A stretch of DNA of 45,703 bases from Sphingopyxis flava (GCF_900168005.1 NZ_FUYP01000028.1:1-45703), one strand, 5' to 3'. Positions 24,635-34,302 are shown, numbered from the stretch's first letter. Program-made: numbers and translations. The notes: generated by a model not told the origin, from the sequence alone.

Positions 24635-25189
24635 TCAGAGCTTTGGCAGGGTCACGCCCTTCTGCCCCATATATTTTCCTGCCCGATCGGCATAGCTCGT
24701 CTCGCATGGCTCATTGCCCTGGAGGAACAGAAACTGGCACGCGCCCTCGTTCGCATAGATCTTGGCCGGAAGCGGGGTGGTGTTCGAAAATTCGAGCGTC
24801 ACATGGCCTTCCCAGCCGGGCTCGAGTGGGGTCACGTTCACGATGATCCCGCAGCGTGCGTAAGTCGATTTGCCGAGGCAGATGACAAGGATGTCGCGAG
24901 GGATACGAAAATATTCTACCGTGCGGGCGAGTGCGAAACTGTTTGGCGGGATGATGCAGACGTCGGTTTCGCGGTCCACGAAACTGTTCGATGCAAAATC
25001 CTTGGGGTCGACGACGGCGCTGTCGACATTGGTAAAGATCTTGAATTCGGGCGCGACGCGCGCGTCATAGCCGTAGGAAGAGAGCCCGTAGCTGATGCAA
25101 CCGTCGCGGCGCTGCGCCTCGACGAACGGCTCGATCATGCCCTGCGTCCGGGCGGCTTGGCGAATCCATTTGTCGGAAAGAATGGCCAT
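24635..25189 (-). CDS. dcd: dCTP deaminase
   Basis: 184 residues from the ATG at 25189, the usual length for alphaproteobacterial Dcd. It converts dCTP to dUTP for thymidylate synthesis. [10 protein letters not shown] opens the protein; [30 protein letters not shown] and [30 protein letters not shown] (quoted in parts: [17 protein letters not shown]) are the family blocks, with the catalytic Glu in GHVTLE. It lies downstream of cdd with 38 bases between, so the two pyrimidine deaminases are probably co-transcribed. Confidence 0.95.
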   Translation of the reverse strand: MAILSDKWIRQAARTQGMIEPFVEAQRRDGCISYGLSSYGYDARVAPEFKIFTNVDSAVVDPKDFASNSFVDRETDVCIIPPNSFALARTVEYFRIPRDILVICLGKSTYARCGIIVNVTPLEPGWEGHVTLEFSNTTPLPAKIYANEGACQFLFLQGNEPCETSYADRAGKYMGQKGVTLPKL

Positions 25190-25227
25190 GGTTTCTCTTG
25201 TCGGCACGGCGCGCGTTGCGCAAGCGG

Positions 25228-25686
25228 TCAGTCAGCGATGAGCCCGAGATCCTTGGGGCCGAAGGCTGCGGGCAAGAGTTCGCTCAGCCTATAGCTCTTC
25301 ACGGTGCGGCCATCGGCTGAGGCGCAGTGGACGGCGATGTCCTTTTTCGAACGTTCCGCAGCTTCGTTCAATATCTGCCGGCACCGGCCGCAGGGGTGGA
25401 CCGGGTCGCTCCCAAGCAGCGCATCGCCCTCCGCTCGTCCTCCGATAATCGCGACCGCGCTAAGCCGGTCGAGCCAGCCTTCGTTGGCGATCTTGGCGAT
25501 CGCGGCGGTTTCGGCGCACAGCGTCAGGCCATAGCTTGCATTTTCGACATTCGCGCCGGTGACGACATCGCCATTGTCGAGGAGCAGCGCGGCGCCCACT
25601 TGAAAGCCCGAATAGGGGGCGTAAGCGCGGGCTGCGGCGTCGCGTGCGGCGGCGATCAGAGCGTCGCGGGCTTCATGGTCACTCAT
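25228..25686 (-). CDS. cdd: cytidine deaminase
   Basis: 152 residues from the ATG at 25686 (a GTG at 25689 precedes it). It deaminates cytidine and deoxycytidine in pyrimidine salvage. The zinc site is complete: the Cys and catalytic Glu in [11 protein letters not shown] and the two Cys in [24 protein letters not shown] and [10 protein letters not shown] complete the family pattern. The start overlaps the stop of the GH25 gene by eight bases, so it belongs to the UPF0262-GH25-cdd-dcd run. Confidence 0.93.
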   Translation of the reverse strand: MSDHEARDALIAAARDAAARAYAPYSGFQVGAALLLDNGDVVTGANVENASYGLTLCAETAAIAKIANEGWLDRLSAVAIIGGRAEGDALLGSDPVHPCGRCRQILNEAAERSKKDIAVHCASADGRTVKSYRLSELLPAAFGPKDLGLIAD

Positions 25687-26437
25687 CACTCAATCCTTCG
25701 GCGCGGACGACGTTCCAGCCGACGGTACCACGAGCGCCCGACAACCGCACATAGTCATTGGCCTGCCACATCGCCCAGGGATGAGCGCCATAATCGGGGG
25801 TGAAGAAATTGCGGCGCAGCCATGTGGTGCGCGCGATCCCGCTTGTCACCTTGTAGTCGGCCTCCAGCTTCGGACCGGGCGCGATCAGGCTGCGCTTGCC
25901 CATATGCGCCTCGATCTGGGCAAGGAAGGTCGCAAGTTCGCTCAACAGCAGCGCGCGCGTGGGCCGGTCGGGGCACCGATTGTCATAGTCGAGCCAGACG
26001 GCCGCCGGCAGTGCATCGATCCTTCGCGGTACCTGGCGAATGAAATTCGCAGCCTGATCCGTCGCAAGCCTGCAAAGATCGTAGCGATGGATTGGCCCTG
26101 TGCGCATCCCTGCTTCGCGCGCTGCGGCCATGTTGCGCGCATACATGGGGTCGACCCGGCGGTCGCCGTCGGTCGCAAAAATATAAGCAAAGTCCGCGCC
26201 CGCGGCCTTGATCGATCCCCAGTGCACGTCGCCGTTGTCCGCGTCGATCGTGACCCCCTGCAGCGGATATCTCTCGCGTGGCGGGGTCCAGCGCGCCGCC
26301 CACCAGAGGGCGAGCCCGATCGCGAGCAGGATAAGCGCAGCGAGCGCGAGCGTGCGGCGCAGCCAGTGCAGAATCGCCCCGCGCCAATTTCGCCGAGGCT
26401 TGGCCCGCCCCTTGCGCCTCGTGAATGTCGCCCCCAT
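25679..26437 (-). CDS. GH25 lysozyme-like protein, membrane-anchored
   Basis: 252 residues from the ATG at 26437 (a GTG at 26443 is an alternative). A basic N-terminus (about 30 residues rich in Arg and Lys) precedes one membrane segment (LALAALILLAIGLALWWAA), so the enzyme part faces the periplasm. The GH25 muramidase fold follows: QGVTIDADNGDVHWGSIKAAG, FAYIFATDGD, YARNMAAAREAGMRTG. The strand that should carry the catalytic Asp-x-Glu reads AVWLDYDNRC, with Asp in place of Glu. Either this variant remains active or the protein binds cell wall without cutting it. It stands between UPF0262 and cdd, overlapping cdd. Confidence 0.8.
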   Translation of the reverse strand: MGATFTRRKGRAKPRRNWRGAILHWLRRTLALAALILLAIGLALWWAARWTPPRERYPLQGVTIDADNGDVHWGSIKAAGADFAYIFATDGDRRVDPMYARNMAAAREAGMRTGPIHRYDLCRLATDQAANFIRQVPRRIDALPAAVWLDYDNRCPDRPTRALLLSELATFLAQIEAHMGKRSLIAPGPKLEADYKVTSGIARTTWLRRNFFTPDYGAHPWAMWQANDYVRLSGARGTVGWNVVRAEGLSDE

Positions 26438-26446
26438 TGCCACCCG

Positions 26447-26944
26447 TCAGCCCTTGATATGGAGAACGCAAATCAGCGTGAAGAGCCGTCTTGCGGTATC
26501 GAAATCGACCGCGATCTTGCCGTCGAGGCGGTCCATCAGCATCTCGGCCGCCTCATTGTGCAGCGCGCGCCGCGCCATGTCGACCGTCTCAATCTGCTGC
26601 GCGGTCGCCGTCTTGATGGCCTGATAATAGCTGTCGCAAATGGCGAAATAATCGCGGATCGGGCGGCGGAACCGCCCAAGTCCGAGGATAATCGCCTCGA
26701 GCGCAGATCCGTCCTCGCGGCTGATTTCGAAGATCAGCCGCCCTTCCTCGACCCGCAGCCGCAGCCGGTAGGGCCCGGCATAACCGTCGGGATGTCCACG
26801 CTGAGGGACAAATTTATTATCTTCAATAAGGTCGAAAATCGCGACCCGGCGCTCCTGCTCGACATCGGGGTTGCGCCAGACGATCGAACTCTCGTCGAGC
26901 TCGACCGAAATGATGCGCTGCTTCGAGGGGTCGAGATCGGTCAT
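26447..26944 (-). CDS. UPF0262 family protein
   Basis: 165 residues. Uncharacterised family confined largely to alphaproteobacteria. The recognisable blocks are [49 protein letters not shown] and IGRFRR-type [20 protein letters not shown] (each cut to a short piece). The function is unknown. It heads a minus-strand run with GH25, cdd and dcd, and is divergent from dnaB with 127 bases between. Confidence 0.9.
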   Translation of the reverse strand: MTDLDPSKQRIISVELDESSIVWRNPDVEQERRVAIFDLIEDNKFVPQRGHPDGYAGPYRLRLRVEEGRLIFEISREDGSALEAIILGLGRFRRPIRDYFAICDSYYQAIKTATAQQIETVDMARRALHNEAAEMLMDRLDGKIAVDFDTARRLFTLICVLHIKG

Positions 26945-27071
26945 GCCGGTTGTGCTTCTACTTGGCGCGCAGCGAAGGGCAAGGGCGACTTATTCACAGC
27001 ATTCCACAGTTATGATAGACTTGAGAATATCGCCGGTTGCGCTGCAGCGACCAGCAAAGCATGAAGACCCT

Positions 27072-28583
27072 ATGCCCGAGCTTGCCCTCATTCCCGCCCC
27101 GGCTTCGTCCGGGGACGACCGTCAATTGCCGCGCAATGTCGAGGCTGAAGCGGCTTTTCTGGGCGCGATTCTGATCGACAATCGCGTCGTCGAGGATTTG
27201 CCCGTCCAGCTCACCCCTGCACATTTCTTCGAGCCGCTTCATGGCCGCATTTTCGCGCAGGCGATGGCGCTGATCGAGCGCAACAGCATTGCCACACCCG
27301 TTACGCTCAAGCCCTATTTCGAAAATGACGAGGCGATGAAGGCAGTCGGCGGGGTCGGCTACCTTGCGCAGCTCACCGGGAGCGGTGCGGGACTGATCGG
27401 TGCGCGCGACTTTGCACGGCAGATATACGACCTTGCGCTGCTGCGCGAGCTGGTCGATGTCGGCCGCACGCTGGTCGACAGCGCGCTGGATACCAGCGAA
27501 AGCGTCGATCCGCAGGCGCAGATCGAAGAGGCCGAGACCGCGCTTTATCGCGTAGCGGGCGGCGAAGCCGAGATGGGCTCGGTGAAGAGCTTCAGCGCTG
27601 CGAGCCTCACAGCGCTCCAAGCGGCCGAACGCGCGCTCAATTCCGGCGGACATTTGTCGGGTATCACCACCGGTATCAGCAGCATGAACGCCAAGATCGG
27701 CGGCATGCACAACAGCGATCTGATGATTCTTGCGGGTCGTCCGGGCATGGGCAAAACGTCGCTGGCGACCAATATCGCCTATAACGCCGCCGAGCGATAT
27801 CGCCGCGACGACGAAGACGGCATTCCACCTGAAAAGAATATGGGCGCAAAGGTCGCTTTCTTCAGCCTCGAAATGTCGGCTGACCAGCTCGCGACGCGCG
27901 TTCTTGCCGAGCAGTCGGGCGTATCGGGCGAGGCATTGCGCATGGGCAAGATCAGCAAGGATCAGTTCCAGCAGCTAAGCCGCGCTGCGCAGCAACTTCA
28001 AACCCTGCCCTTATACATCGACGACACACCCGGCTTGACGATCGCCGGCCTGCGCACCCGCGCGCGCCGGCTTCAGCGGCGTCACGGCATCGGCTTCATC
28101 GTGGTCGACTATCTTCAGCTTCTTCAAGGATCCTCGCGAAGCGGTGACAACCGCGTGCAGGAGATTTCGGAAATCTCACGTGGTCTCAAGACGTTGGCTA
28201 AAGAACTTAATGTGCCCGTGATGGCGTTATCGCAGCTCAGCCGTCAGGTTGAGAGCCGTGAAGACAAGCGCCCGCAGCTCTCGGACCTTCGCGAGTCCGG
28301 CTCGATCGAGCAGGACGCAGACATGGTGCTTTTCGTATTTCGCGAAGATTATTATGTCGCGGCGCGCGAACCCAAGCGTCCGGTTGAAGGCGACGATGTC
28401 AAGATCCACGCAGCGCACGAGGAATGGGCGGCCGAGATGGAGCGGGTATTCGGGCTCGCCGAAGTGATCGTCGCCAAATCGCGTCACGGCTCGACTGGCA
28501 AAATTCGCCTGCACTTCGACGCCAAGACGACGAAATTCAGCGATCTGGCCGACGAAAGCCAGGCCTATGCCGACTATGAGTAG
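27072..28583 (+). CDS. dnaB: replicative DNA helicase DnaB
   Basis: 503 residues from the ATG at 27072; the frame is open upstream, but homology to DnaB begins near DRQLPRNVEAEAAFLGAILID. It unwinds DNA ahead of the replication fork as a hexamer. The N-terminal domain (primase contact) spans about 20-150; the RecA-like ATPase has the Walker A loop LAGRPGMGKTS, Walker B strand FIVVDYLQLL, and the DLRESGSIEQDAD and VIVAKSRHGSTG motifs. A poly-acidic insertion (RYRRDDEDGIPPEKN) follows Walker A, common in alphaproteobacterial DnaB. It ends 44 bases before the convergent cysH. Confidence 0.95.
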   Translation: MPELALIPAPASSGDDRQLPRNVEAEAAFLGAILIDNRVVEDLPVQLTPAHFFEPLHGRIFAQAMALIERNSIATPVTLKPYFENDEAMKAVGGVGYLAQLTGSGAGLIGARDFARQIYDLALLRELVDVGRTLVDSALDTSESVDPQAQIEEAETALYRVAGGEAEMGSVKSFSAASLTALQAAERALNSGGHLSGITTGISSMNAKIGGMHNSDLMILAGRPGMGKTSLATNIAYNAAERYRRDDEDGIPPEKNMGAKVAFFSLEMSADQLATRVLAEQSGVSGEALRMGKISKDQFQQLSRAAQQLQTLPLYIDDTPGLTIAGLRTRARRLQRRHGIGFIVVDYLQLLQGSSRSGDNRVQEISEISRGLKTLAKELNVPVMALSQLSRQVESREDKRPQLSDLRESGSIEQDADMVLFVFREDYYVAAREPKRPVEGDDVKIHAAHEEWAAEMERVFGLAEVIVAKSRHGSTGKIRLHFDAKTTKFSDLADESQAYADYE

Positions 28584-28627
28584 GCATTCCTCCGATCGAA
28601 AGCTAAGCGTCGTCCTTGCGACTGTGA

Positions 28628-29506
28628 TTAAAAGGCCGGATCGTTCGCGGGGTCTTCGGCGAGCGGGGTCACGGCCTCGTGGATGCCGCATTCTGTCTTG
28701 TCCCAGCCGCGCCAACGGCCCGCACGCGGGTCCTCGCCGGGCTTGACCTTCGAGGTGCACGGCGAGCAGCCAATCGAAGGATAGCCTTGTGCCTCGAGCG
28801 GATGACGCGGAAGCTTGTGCGCCTCGAAATAGGCATCAAGATCCTCGCGCGTCCAGTTCGCGAGCGGATTGAACTTCAGCCGTCCGCTGCTCCCATCGAG
28901 CTCGAAGCGGGGCAGGCCTTGACGGGTGGACGACTGAAAGCCCTTGCGGCCCGTGATGGAGGCGTCGTAAGCGGTCAGCGCCTTTTCGAGCGGCTTGACC
29001 TTGCGTATCTCGCAGCAACCGTCGGGGTCATAAGACCAGCGCAGTTCGGTCGCGTCCTTCTTCGCAAGCTCTTCTGTATCGGGGGTCAGGTTGACGACGT
29101 TGAGACCGAGGCGCGCCGCCAGCTCGTCGCGATAAGCGAGCGTTTTAGGGAAATGTTTGCCCGTGTCGAGGAACAATATCGGGATGTCGGGCGCGATCTG
29201 CGTCACCAGATGGAGCAGCACCGCGCTTTCGGCGCCAAAGCTCGAGACGATCGCTGTATCGCCGATCAGTCCCGCTCCAAGCACGCTTGCCACCGCTTCC
29301 GCTGCGTCCTGACCGCGGAAGAGATTGTTGAGGCGGATGACGTCGGCTTGGGTGAAGCGCGGCGCCACATTTATCCGGTCGCGATGTCGTTCTTCCCCCT
29401 TGTCGCCGCTCGCAGCGCGCGCCGCCGAGACATCTGCCGGTCGGGGGTGACCATGAGCAGCCTCGACTTCGCTCGATGCGAACGGGATCTTGGAGGTGTC
29501 AGCCAT
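28628..29506 (-). CDS. cysH: assimilatory adenylyl-sulfate (APS) reductase
   Basis: 292 residues from the ATG at 29506, which overlaps the DUF934 stop by eight bases; about 50 N-terminal residues are poorly ordered and the true start could be later. It reduces activated sulfate to sulfite with thioredoxin. VSSFGAESAVLLHL is the PP-loop, and the catalytic Cys is in KTECGIHE. Two Cys pairs, GCCEIRKVKPL and GCSPCTSKVKPGEDP, are the [4Fe-4S] ligands that mark enzymes using APS rather than PAPS. It is the last gene of the sulfate reduction operon (SUMT, DUF2849, CysI, DUF934, CysH). Confidence 0.93.
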   Translation of the reverse strand: MADTSKIPFASSEVEAAHGHPRPADVSAARAASGDKGEERHRDRINVAPRFTQADVIRLNNLFRGQDAAEAVASVLGAGLIGDTAIVSSFGAESAVLLHLVTQIAPDIPILFLDTGKHFPKTLAYRDELAARLGLNVVNLTPDTEELAKKDATELRWSYDPDGCCEIRKVKPLEKALTAYDASITGRKGFQSSTRQGLPRFELDGSSGRLKFNPLANWTREDLDAYFEAHKLPRHPLEAQGYPSIGCSPCTSKVKPGEDPRAGRWRGWDKTECGIHEAVTPLAEDPANDPAF

Positions 29507-29924
29507 GCCGGAGCTTCCAGATCGGCACAGCGCCGTCGGCGGCGTGCTGATAGACATGCGGATATCGGCTGAGCGCGGCGTCAACATCGGCGCGGTTCAG
29601 CCCCGCCTGCGGGGCAAAGCTGTCAAAACCGCAGCGGCGCATGAAGAAGACGAGATCGACGAGCACATCGCCTTCGGCACGGATTTCGCCCTCATAGCCC
29701 GCCTCGCGCAAGATTCGCGCTGAGGTAAAGCAGCGGCCATCGCGAAAGCGCGGGATCCCGATCTCAACCAGTTTCACCCTCGAAAGATGGGGGATCAGTC
29801 GGCGCGGATCGTCGCCCGCCTCGATCCGCACCGCGCTTGCGCTATCCTGCGCCAGGAAAGCATCGAGCGAGACCGCGGGTTCCTCGACCGGATCGTCGTT
29901 CCGGAAACGCAGAGCCTCAGCCAT
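29499..29924 (-). CDS. DUF934 protein of the sulfite reductase operon
   Basis: 141 residues, ATG at 29924 preceded by AAGGAGG. DUF934 proteins sit between sulfite reductase and cysH genes in many alpha- and betaproteobacteria and are thought to assist sulfite reduction; the mechanism is unknown. Recognisable blocks are LVEIGIPRFRDGRCFTSARILRE (cut short) and DLVFFMRRCGFDSF. It overlaps cysI by eight bases upstream and cysH by eight bases downstream. Confidence 0.9.
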   Translation of the reverse strand: MAEALRFRNDDPVEEPAVSLDAFLAQDSASAVRIEAGDDPRRLIPHLSRVKLVEIGIPRFRDGRCFTSARILREAGYEGEIRAEGDVLVDLVFFMRRCGFDSFAPQAGLNRADVDAALSRYPHVYQHAADGAVPIWKLRHG

Positions 29925-31551
29925 AAATAGCCTCCTTGAAGGCGTCGAAGCCGACGCGACGATAGGTATCGAGGAAACGTTCGCCCTCGGTGCGATGACT
30001 GCGGTAGCATTCGATCGCGCGCTCGACGGCATCGACCACGCCGTCTTCGTCGAAACCGGGTCCGGTAATCTTGGCCTGCGTGGTATCCTCCGCGCCCGAC
30101 CCCCCAAGCAGCAGCTGGTAATTCTCGGTGCCTTTGCGATCGACGCCGAGAATGCCGATATGCCCCGCATGGTGGTGACCGCAGGCGTTGATGCAGCCCG
30201 AGATCTTGATCTTGAGCTCGCCGAGGTCGCGCTGGCGGTCGAGGTCGGCGAACCGCTGCTGGATCTTCTGCGCGACCGGAATCGATCGTGCGTTGGCAAG
30301 GGTGCAATAATCGAGCCCGGGGCAGGCGATAACGTCGGTCACAAGATCGAGGTTGGCGTCCGCGAGCCCTGCATCGCGCAACGCTTCCCAAACCGCGTAA
30401 AGATCAACCTTGCGGACGTGCGGCAGGACAAGATTTTGCGCATGCGTCACGCGGACATCGTCAAAACTGTAGCGCTCGGCGAGGCCGGCGACGATCTCCA
30501 TCTGCTCGGCGGTGATATCGCCGCCGATGCCGCCGATCGGCTTCAGGCTGATATTCGCGATCGCATATCCCGGCGCCTTGTGCGCGATCACCTGCTGATC
30601 GACCCAGATCGCAAAATCGGGGTCGGCTCGGTCAATCTCATCGGCTAGGCCGGTTTCAAACGGGGGCGGCGCGAAATGGGCCGCGATCCGGTCATATTCG
30701 GCCTGCGGAAAGTCCGTTCCGAGCGTCAGGAAATGCTGGAACTCTTCCTCGACCTGGCGGCGGAACTCCTCCTCGCCGAGGTCATGGACCAGTATCTTCA
30801 TCCGCTGCTTGTGGATATTGTCACGGCGCGCGTGATGGTTCCAGACGCGCAGGATCGCCTGGATATAGGAGAAAATCTGCGACGCGGGGCAAAAGTCACG
30901 AATCTTGTAAGCGATGAAGGGTGTGCGCCCCATGCCGCCGCCTGCGTAGACTTCAAAGCCCTCCTCGCCCTTGTCGTTGCGTACGATACGCAGCGCACAG
31001 TCGTGCCAGCGCAGCGCCGCACGGTCGGCGGCGGAGGAGATGACCGCGATCTTGAACTTGCGCGGCAGGTAGCTGAATTCGGGATGAAAGGTTGTCGCCT
31101 GCCGCAAGAGCTCTGCCCACGGACGCGGGTCGCAGATCTCGTCAGCGGCGGCGCCCGCATATTGGTCGGCCGAAATATTGCGGATGCTTTCGCCGCTGGT
31201 CTGGATCGCATGCATCTCGACCGTCGCGAGCTCGGCAAGAATGTCGGGCGCCTCTTCAAGCTTGATCCAGTGATACTGGAGATTCTGGCGCGTGGTGAAA
31301 TGCCCGTAGCCACGGTCATATTTGCGCGCGATTTCCGCAAGCTTGCGAAGTTGGCTCGAATTGAGCGTGCCGTAGGGAATGGCGACGCGCAGCATATAGG
31401 CATGAAGCTGCAGATAGAGACCATTTTTGAGCCGGAGCGGCTTGAACTGGTCGTCATTCATCTCGCCCGCGATGCGGCGGCGGGTCTGGTCGCGGAATTC
31501 CTCAACGCGCGCGTCGACCATCGCCTGATCATATTGGTCATATTTATACAT
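29917..31551 (-). CDS. cysI: sulfite reductase hemoprotein (nitrite/sulfite reductase family)
   Basis: 544 residues. Siroheme and [4Fe-4S] enzyme reducing sulfite to sulfide. The protein has the duplicated ferredoxin-like fold: YGHFTTRQNLQYHWI and GRTPFIAYK-type segments, and the cluster Cys in ACPGLDYCTLANARS plus KISGCINACGHHHAGHIG. MYKYDQYDQAMVDARVEEF is the usual start in this group. It is translated just after DUF2849 (one base between stop and start) and overlaps DUF934. Nitrite as substrate is excluded only by context, which is clearly sulfate assimilation. Confidence 0.93.
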   Translation of the reverse strand: MYKYDQYDQAMVDARVEEFRDQTRRRIAGEMNDDQFKPLRLKNGLYLQLHAYMLRVAIPYGTLNSSQLRKLAEIARKYDRGYGHFTTRQNLQYHWIKLEEAPDILAELATVEMHAIQTSGESIRNISADQYAGAAADEICDPRPWAELLRQATTFHPEFSYLPRKFKIAVISSAADRAALRWHDCALRIVRNDKGEEGFEVYAGGGMGRTPFIAYKIRDFCPASQIFSYIQAILRVWNHHARRDNIHKQRMKILVHDLGEEEFRRQVEEEFQHFLTLGTDFPQAEYDRIAAHFAPPPFETGLADEIDRADPDFAIWVDQQVIAHKAPGYAIANISLKPIGGIGGDITAEQMEIVAGLAERYSFDDVRVTHAQNLVLPHVRKVDLYAVWEALRDAGLADANLDLVTDVIACPGLDYCTLANARSIPVAQKIQQRFADLDRQRDLGELKIKISGCINACGHHHAGHIGILGVDRKGTENYQLLLGGSGAEDTTQAKITGPGFDEDGVVDAVERAIECYRSHRTEGERFLDTYRRVGFDAFKEAIYG

Positions 31552-31552
31552 G

Positions 31553-31849
31553 TCAGATCACCCAGTCGCCGGCCGCCGGATCGGCGGGTTTCAGTGTCAG
31601 GTCGGGGCGGACCGTCGGCCCAAGGGCACGGATGCGGTCCTTGATATGGGAAGGGCGCGGCCCGTCCGGCGTATTCTCGGCGGTGATAATATAGCCGCCG
31701 TTCACCCGGCGCGCGCCGTCCTCGGCGGCGAGGATCGCCTCGCCCTGATCGCCGACGTCGACGGCGTCCTCGACATGGCGCGACCAGCCGCGGCCGGTCC
31801 ACCAGATCACAGCGCCCGATTTCAGGTCGTTGCCCGTCAAAAGCTGCAT
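31553..31849 (-). CDS. DUF2849 small protein
   Basis: 98 residues from the ATG at 31849, which overlaps the SUMT stop by 13 bases. DUF2849 genes are found between siroheme synthase and sulfite reductase genes in alphaproteobacteria. Blocks: LTGNDLKSGAVIWWTG and ARRVNGGYIITAENT-like. The function is not established; co-conservation with sulfite reductase suggests a helper or electron-transfer-related role. Confidence 0.88.
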   Translation of the reverse strand: MQLLTGNDLKSGAVIWWTGRGWSRHVEDAVDVGDQGEAILAAEDGARRVNGGYIITAENTPDGPRPSHIKDRIRALGPTVRPDLTLKPADPAAGDWVI

Positions 31850-32634
31850 GAAAAATCCCTCGTTGAAGTCGTGAAGGCCGCGGCGCCGAGGCAGTCGAGC
31901 GCGTCGGCGCGCGCCGCTACCTTGCCCACGACGATGAGCGCAGGGCTCTTGACCGCTTCGCGTTCCACAAGGTCGCCGAGGTCGGTCAGCAGCGTGCGAA
32001 GCACCCGCGCATCGGCTGCGGTGCCGCGCTCGATCACCGCAACCGGCAGTCCAGGCGAGACCCCGTCGGTAATCAGCTTGTCGGCGATCGCCGATGCCGT
32101 TGCGAGCCCCATGTAAATGACAAGCGTGCGGCCGTGCCCGGCGAGCCCTGACCAGTTCTGGTCCGTCAGATCCTTGCACTGCCCCGCAACGAAGCTTACG
32201 GCGCTTGCGTCGGCGCGGTGGGTGAGAGGGAGGCCGGCCTGGGCGGCACAGCCCGCCGCTGCAGTGATGCCAGGGACAACCTCGCAATCGATGCCCGCTT
32301 CGCGCGCAGCGTCAAGCTCCTCACCGCCGCGCCCGAAAATGAAGGGATCGCCGCCCTTCAGGCGAACCACCTGCTTGCCGGCGCGCGCCTCGCGAACGAG
32401 CAGCTCGTTGATCTTCTCCTGCCGCATCGAGTGACGGCTGCGCTGTTTGGCGACGCTGACCCGTTCCACATCGGGCGGGATCAAGGCGAGCACATCGTCG
32501 CTGACAAGCCCGTCATGAACGACGAGATCGGCGCGTGTGAGCAGTCGGGCGGCACGCAGCGTCAGCAGGTCGGGATCGCCGGGACCGGCGCCGACGAGCC
32601 ACAGCTTGCCTGCAAGCGGAGGAGTCTTTTCCAT
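31837..32634 (-). CDS. cobA: uroporphyrinogen-III C-methyltransferase
   Basis: 265 residues. It methylates uroporphyrinogen III twice to precorrin-2, the first step to siroheme, which the sulfite reductase of this operon needs. KLWLVGAGPGDPDLLTLRA is the SAM-binding start; VVRLKGGDPFIFGRGGEE and VVPGITAAAGCAAQAGLPLTHR (shortened here) are hallmark blocks. It is the first gene of the operon; no separate precorrin-2 dehydrogenase/ferrochelatase is in the window. The 163 bases between it and astD hold its promoter, but no clear motif was found there. Confidence 0.92.
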   Translation of the reverse strand: MEKTPPLAGKLWLVGAGPGDPDLLTLRAARLLTRADLVVHDGLVSDDVLALIPPDVERVSVAKQRSRHSMRQEKINELLVREARAGKQVVRLKGGDPFIFGRGGEELDAAREAGIDCEVVPGITAAAGCAAQAGLPLTHRADASAVSFVAGQCKDLTDQNWSGLAGHGRTLVIYMGLATASAIADKLITDGVSPGLPVAVIERGTAADARVLRTLLTDLGDLVEREAVKSPALIVVGKVAARADALDCLGAAAFTTSTRDFSCSF

Positions 32635-32797
32635 GCCGCGTAGATGAGCGGCGGGCGTCCATATGGCAAAGCAGGCTTTTTTGATGCCGGTGAAGGTAAA
32701 ATTGCGCCCACGATCGTCCGCAAAGCAGACCCGGTGCCGGCGCCCGCAGATCGAGAGCGCAGCGCAGACTAGGGATCGCCTCCATGCCGGAAGCTGG

Positions 32798-34249
32798 TTA
32801 CAGAAACCCCTTGCGGATCAATGGGGGTTTGCCATCCTGCGTATCGCGCAGTCCCACCCCGATCGAGGCGCGAAGCGCGTCGCTTTCGCTGCTCGCGACC
32901 GGGTAGGCGCAATAGTCGGCGGCATAGAAGGCGCTGGGGCGATGATTGCCCGAGAGGCCGATGCCTCCGAAAGGAGCGGCGGAAGAGGCCCCGTTGGTGG
33001 GGCGGTTCCAATTGATAACGCCGGCACGTGCGTTCGCCCAGAATTGGTCGTAAAGCTGTGGTGTCCCGCCGATCAGCGCGGCGGAAAGTCCAAAGGCCGT
33101 GTTGTTGGCCTCCGCGATCGCGGCCTCGAAGCTTTCGACGCGGATGACCTGCAGCAACGGCCCAAACAGCTCGATATCGGGGCGCTCGGCCATGGCGGTG
33201 ACGTCGATGATACCGGGCGTCAGAAAGGGGCGGCCTGCCTGCGGCCGCGTCATGTGGCGGATGACCTGGCCGCCGCTCGACATCAGGACGAGGAAGCTCT
33301 CAGTCAGGCCGTCCGCCGCCTCATTGTCGATCACCGGTCCCATATAGGGTGCGGGATCGGCGTGCGGATGATCGACGATCAACCGATTCGCGAGCGACTT
33401 CACTTCTTCGAGCAACCCGTCGGCCAGGGCGTCCTTGATGATCAGCCGGCGGGCATTGGTGCAGCGCTGCCCCGCGCTCAGAAAGGCCGACTGGACGACG
33501 AGAATGGCGGCGGCGCGAAGATCGGCGGTGTCCCAGACCACAATGGGGTTATTGCCCCCCATTTCGAGCGCAAGCATCTTGCCGGGCGTTGAGGCGAACT
33601 GGCGGCTGAGGGCAAGCCCGGTGCGTGCCGAGCCGGTAAAGAGCAGCCCGTCGATCCCCTCGTGCGAAGCGAGCTCTCTTCCCGTCGCAGGGCCTCCGAT
33701 CACCAGGCGCAGCACCTCATTGGGGACGCCCGCGCTATGGAAGAGTTCGACAAGTTTCGCGCCGGTCGCCGGGGTTTTTTCGGACGGCTTGAACAGAACC
33801 GAATTGCCCGCGAGCAGCGCGGGTGTGATATGGCCGTTGGGCAGGTGTGCCGGGAAATTATAGGGGCCGAGCACGGCCAGCGCGCCGTGCGGTTTGTGGC
33901 GCACCGCGTTGCGCAGCCCCATCGCGCCCTCGATGCGGCGGTTCGGGGTGCGCTCGGCATAGGCCTTTACCGAAATGTCGACCTTGTTTGCGACCGATTC
34001 GACCTCGGTGCGCGCTTCCCAGAGGGGCTTGCCCGTTTCACGCGCGATCAGATCGGCGAGCGTCTCGGCCTCCGCTTTCACCCGGTCGGCGAACCGGCGG
34101 AGCGCTTCGGCGCGAAAGGTGACGGCCTGTGCCGCCCAGGCGGGCCATGCACGGCGGGCAATCTCGACCTCGTCGTCGACGCGGCTGACGGGCCCGCGCC
34201 ATAGGCTTTCGCCGGTCGCGGGTTCGAAAGAAAGCAGCTCTTCGCTCAT
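32798..34249 (-). CDS. astD: succinylglutamate-semialdehyde dehydrogenase
   Basis: 483 residues from the ATG at 34249; upstream open frame is Arg-rich and looks untranslated. It oxidises N-succinylglutamate semialdehyde in arginine catabolism (AST pathway). The aldehyde dehydrogenase motifs are complete: LGPYNFPAHLPNGHI, FTGSARTG, catalytic Glu in LALEMGGNNP, and catalytic Cys in SAGQRCTNARRL. The pathway partners astA, astB, astC and astE are absent here, so the gene is unlinked or acts elsewhere. It may read into the sulfate operon behind it on the same strand. Confidence 0.87.
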   Translation of the reverse strand: MSEELLSFEPATGESLWRGPVSRVDDEVEIARRAWPAWAAQAVTFRAEALRRFADRVKAEAETLADLIARETGKPLWEARTEVESVANKVDISVKAYAERTPNRRIEGAMGLRNAVRHKPHGALAVLGPYNFPAHLPNGHITPALLAGNSVLFKPSEKTPATGAKLVELFHSAGVPNEVLRLVIGGPATGRELASHEGIDGLLFTGSARTGLALSRQFASTPGKMLALEMGGNNPIVVWDTADLRAAAILVVQSAFLSAGQRCTNARRLIIKDALADGLLEEVKSLANRLIVDHPHADPAPYMGPVIDNEAADGLTESFLVLMSSGGQVIRHMTRPQAGRPFLTPGIIDVTAMAERPDIELFGPLLQVIRVESFEAAIAEANNTAFGLSAALIGGTPQLYDQFWANARAGVINWNRPTNGASSAAPFGGIGLSGNHRPSAFYAADYCAYPVASSESDALRASIGVGLRDTQDGKPPLIRKGFL

Positions 34250-34302
34250 GGTCGCTCGCCTCTTATCGGTGAAAGCGAGTGGCGGCAACCGCGCCGACCG
34301 CG

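Noticed and set aside
28628..34249. Sulfate assimilation operon as a novel system
   Set aside because: Gene set and order (SUMT, DUF2849, CysI, DUF934, CysH) are common in alphaproteobacteria.
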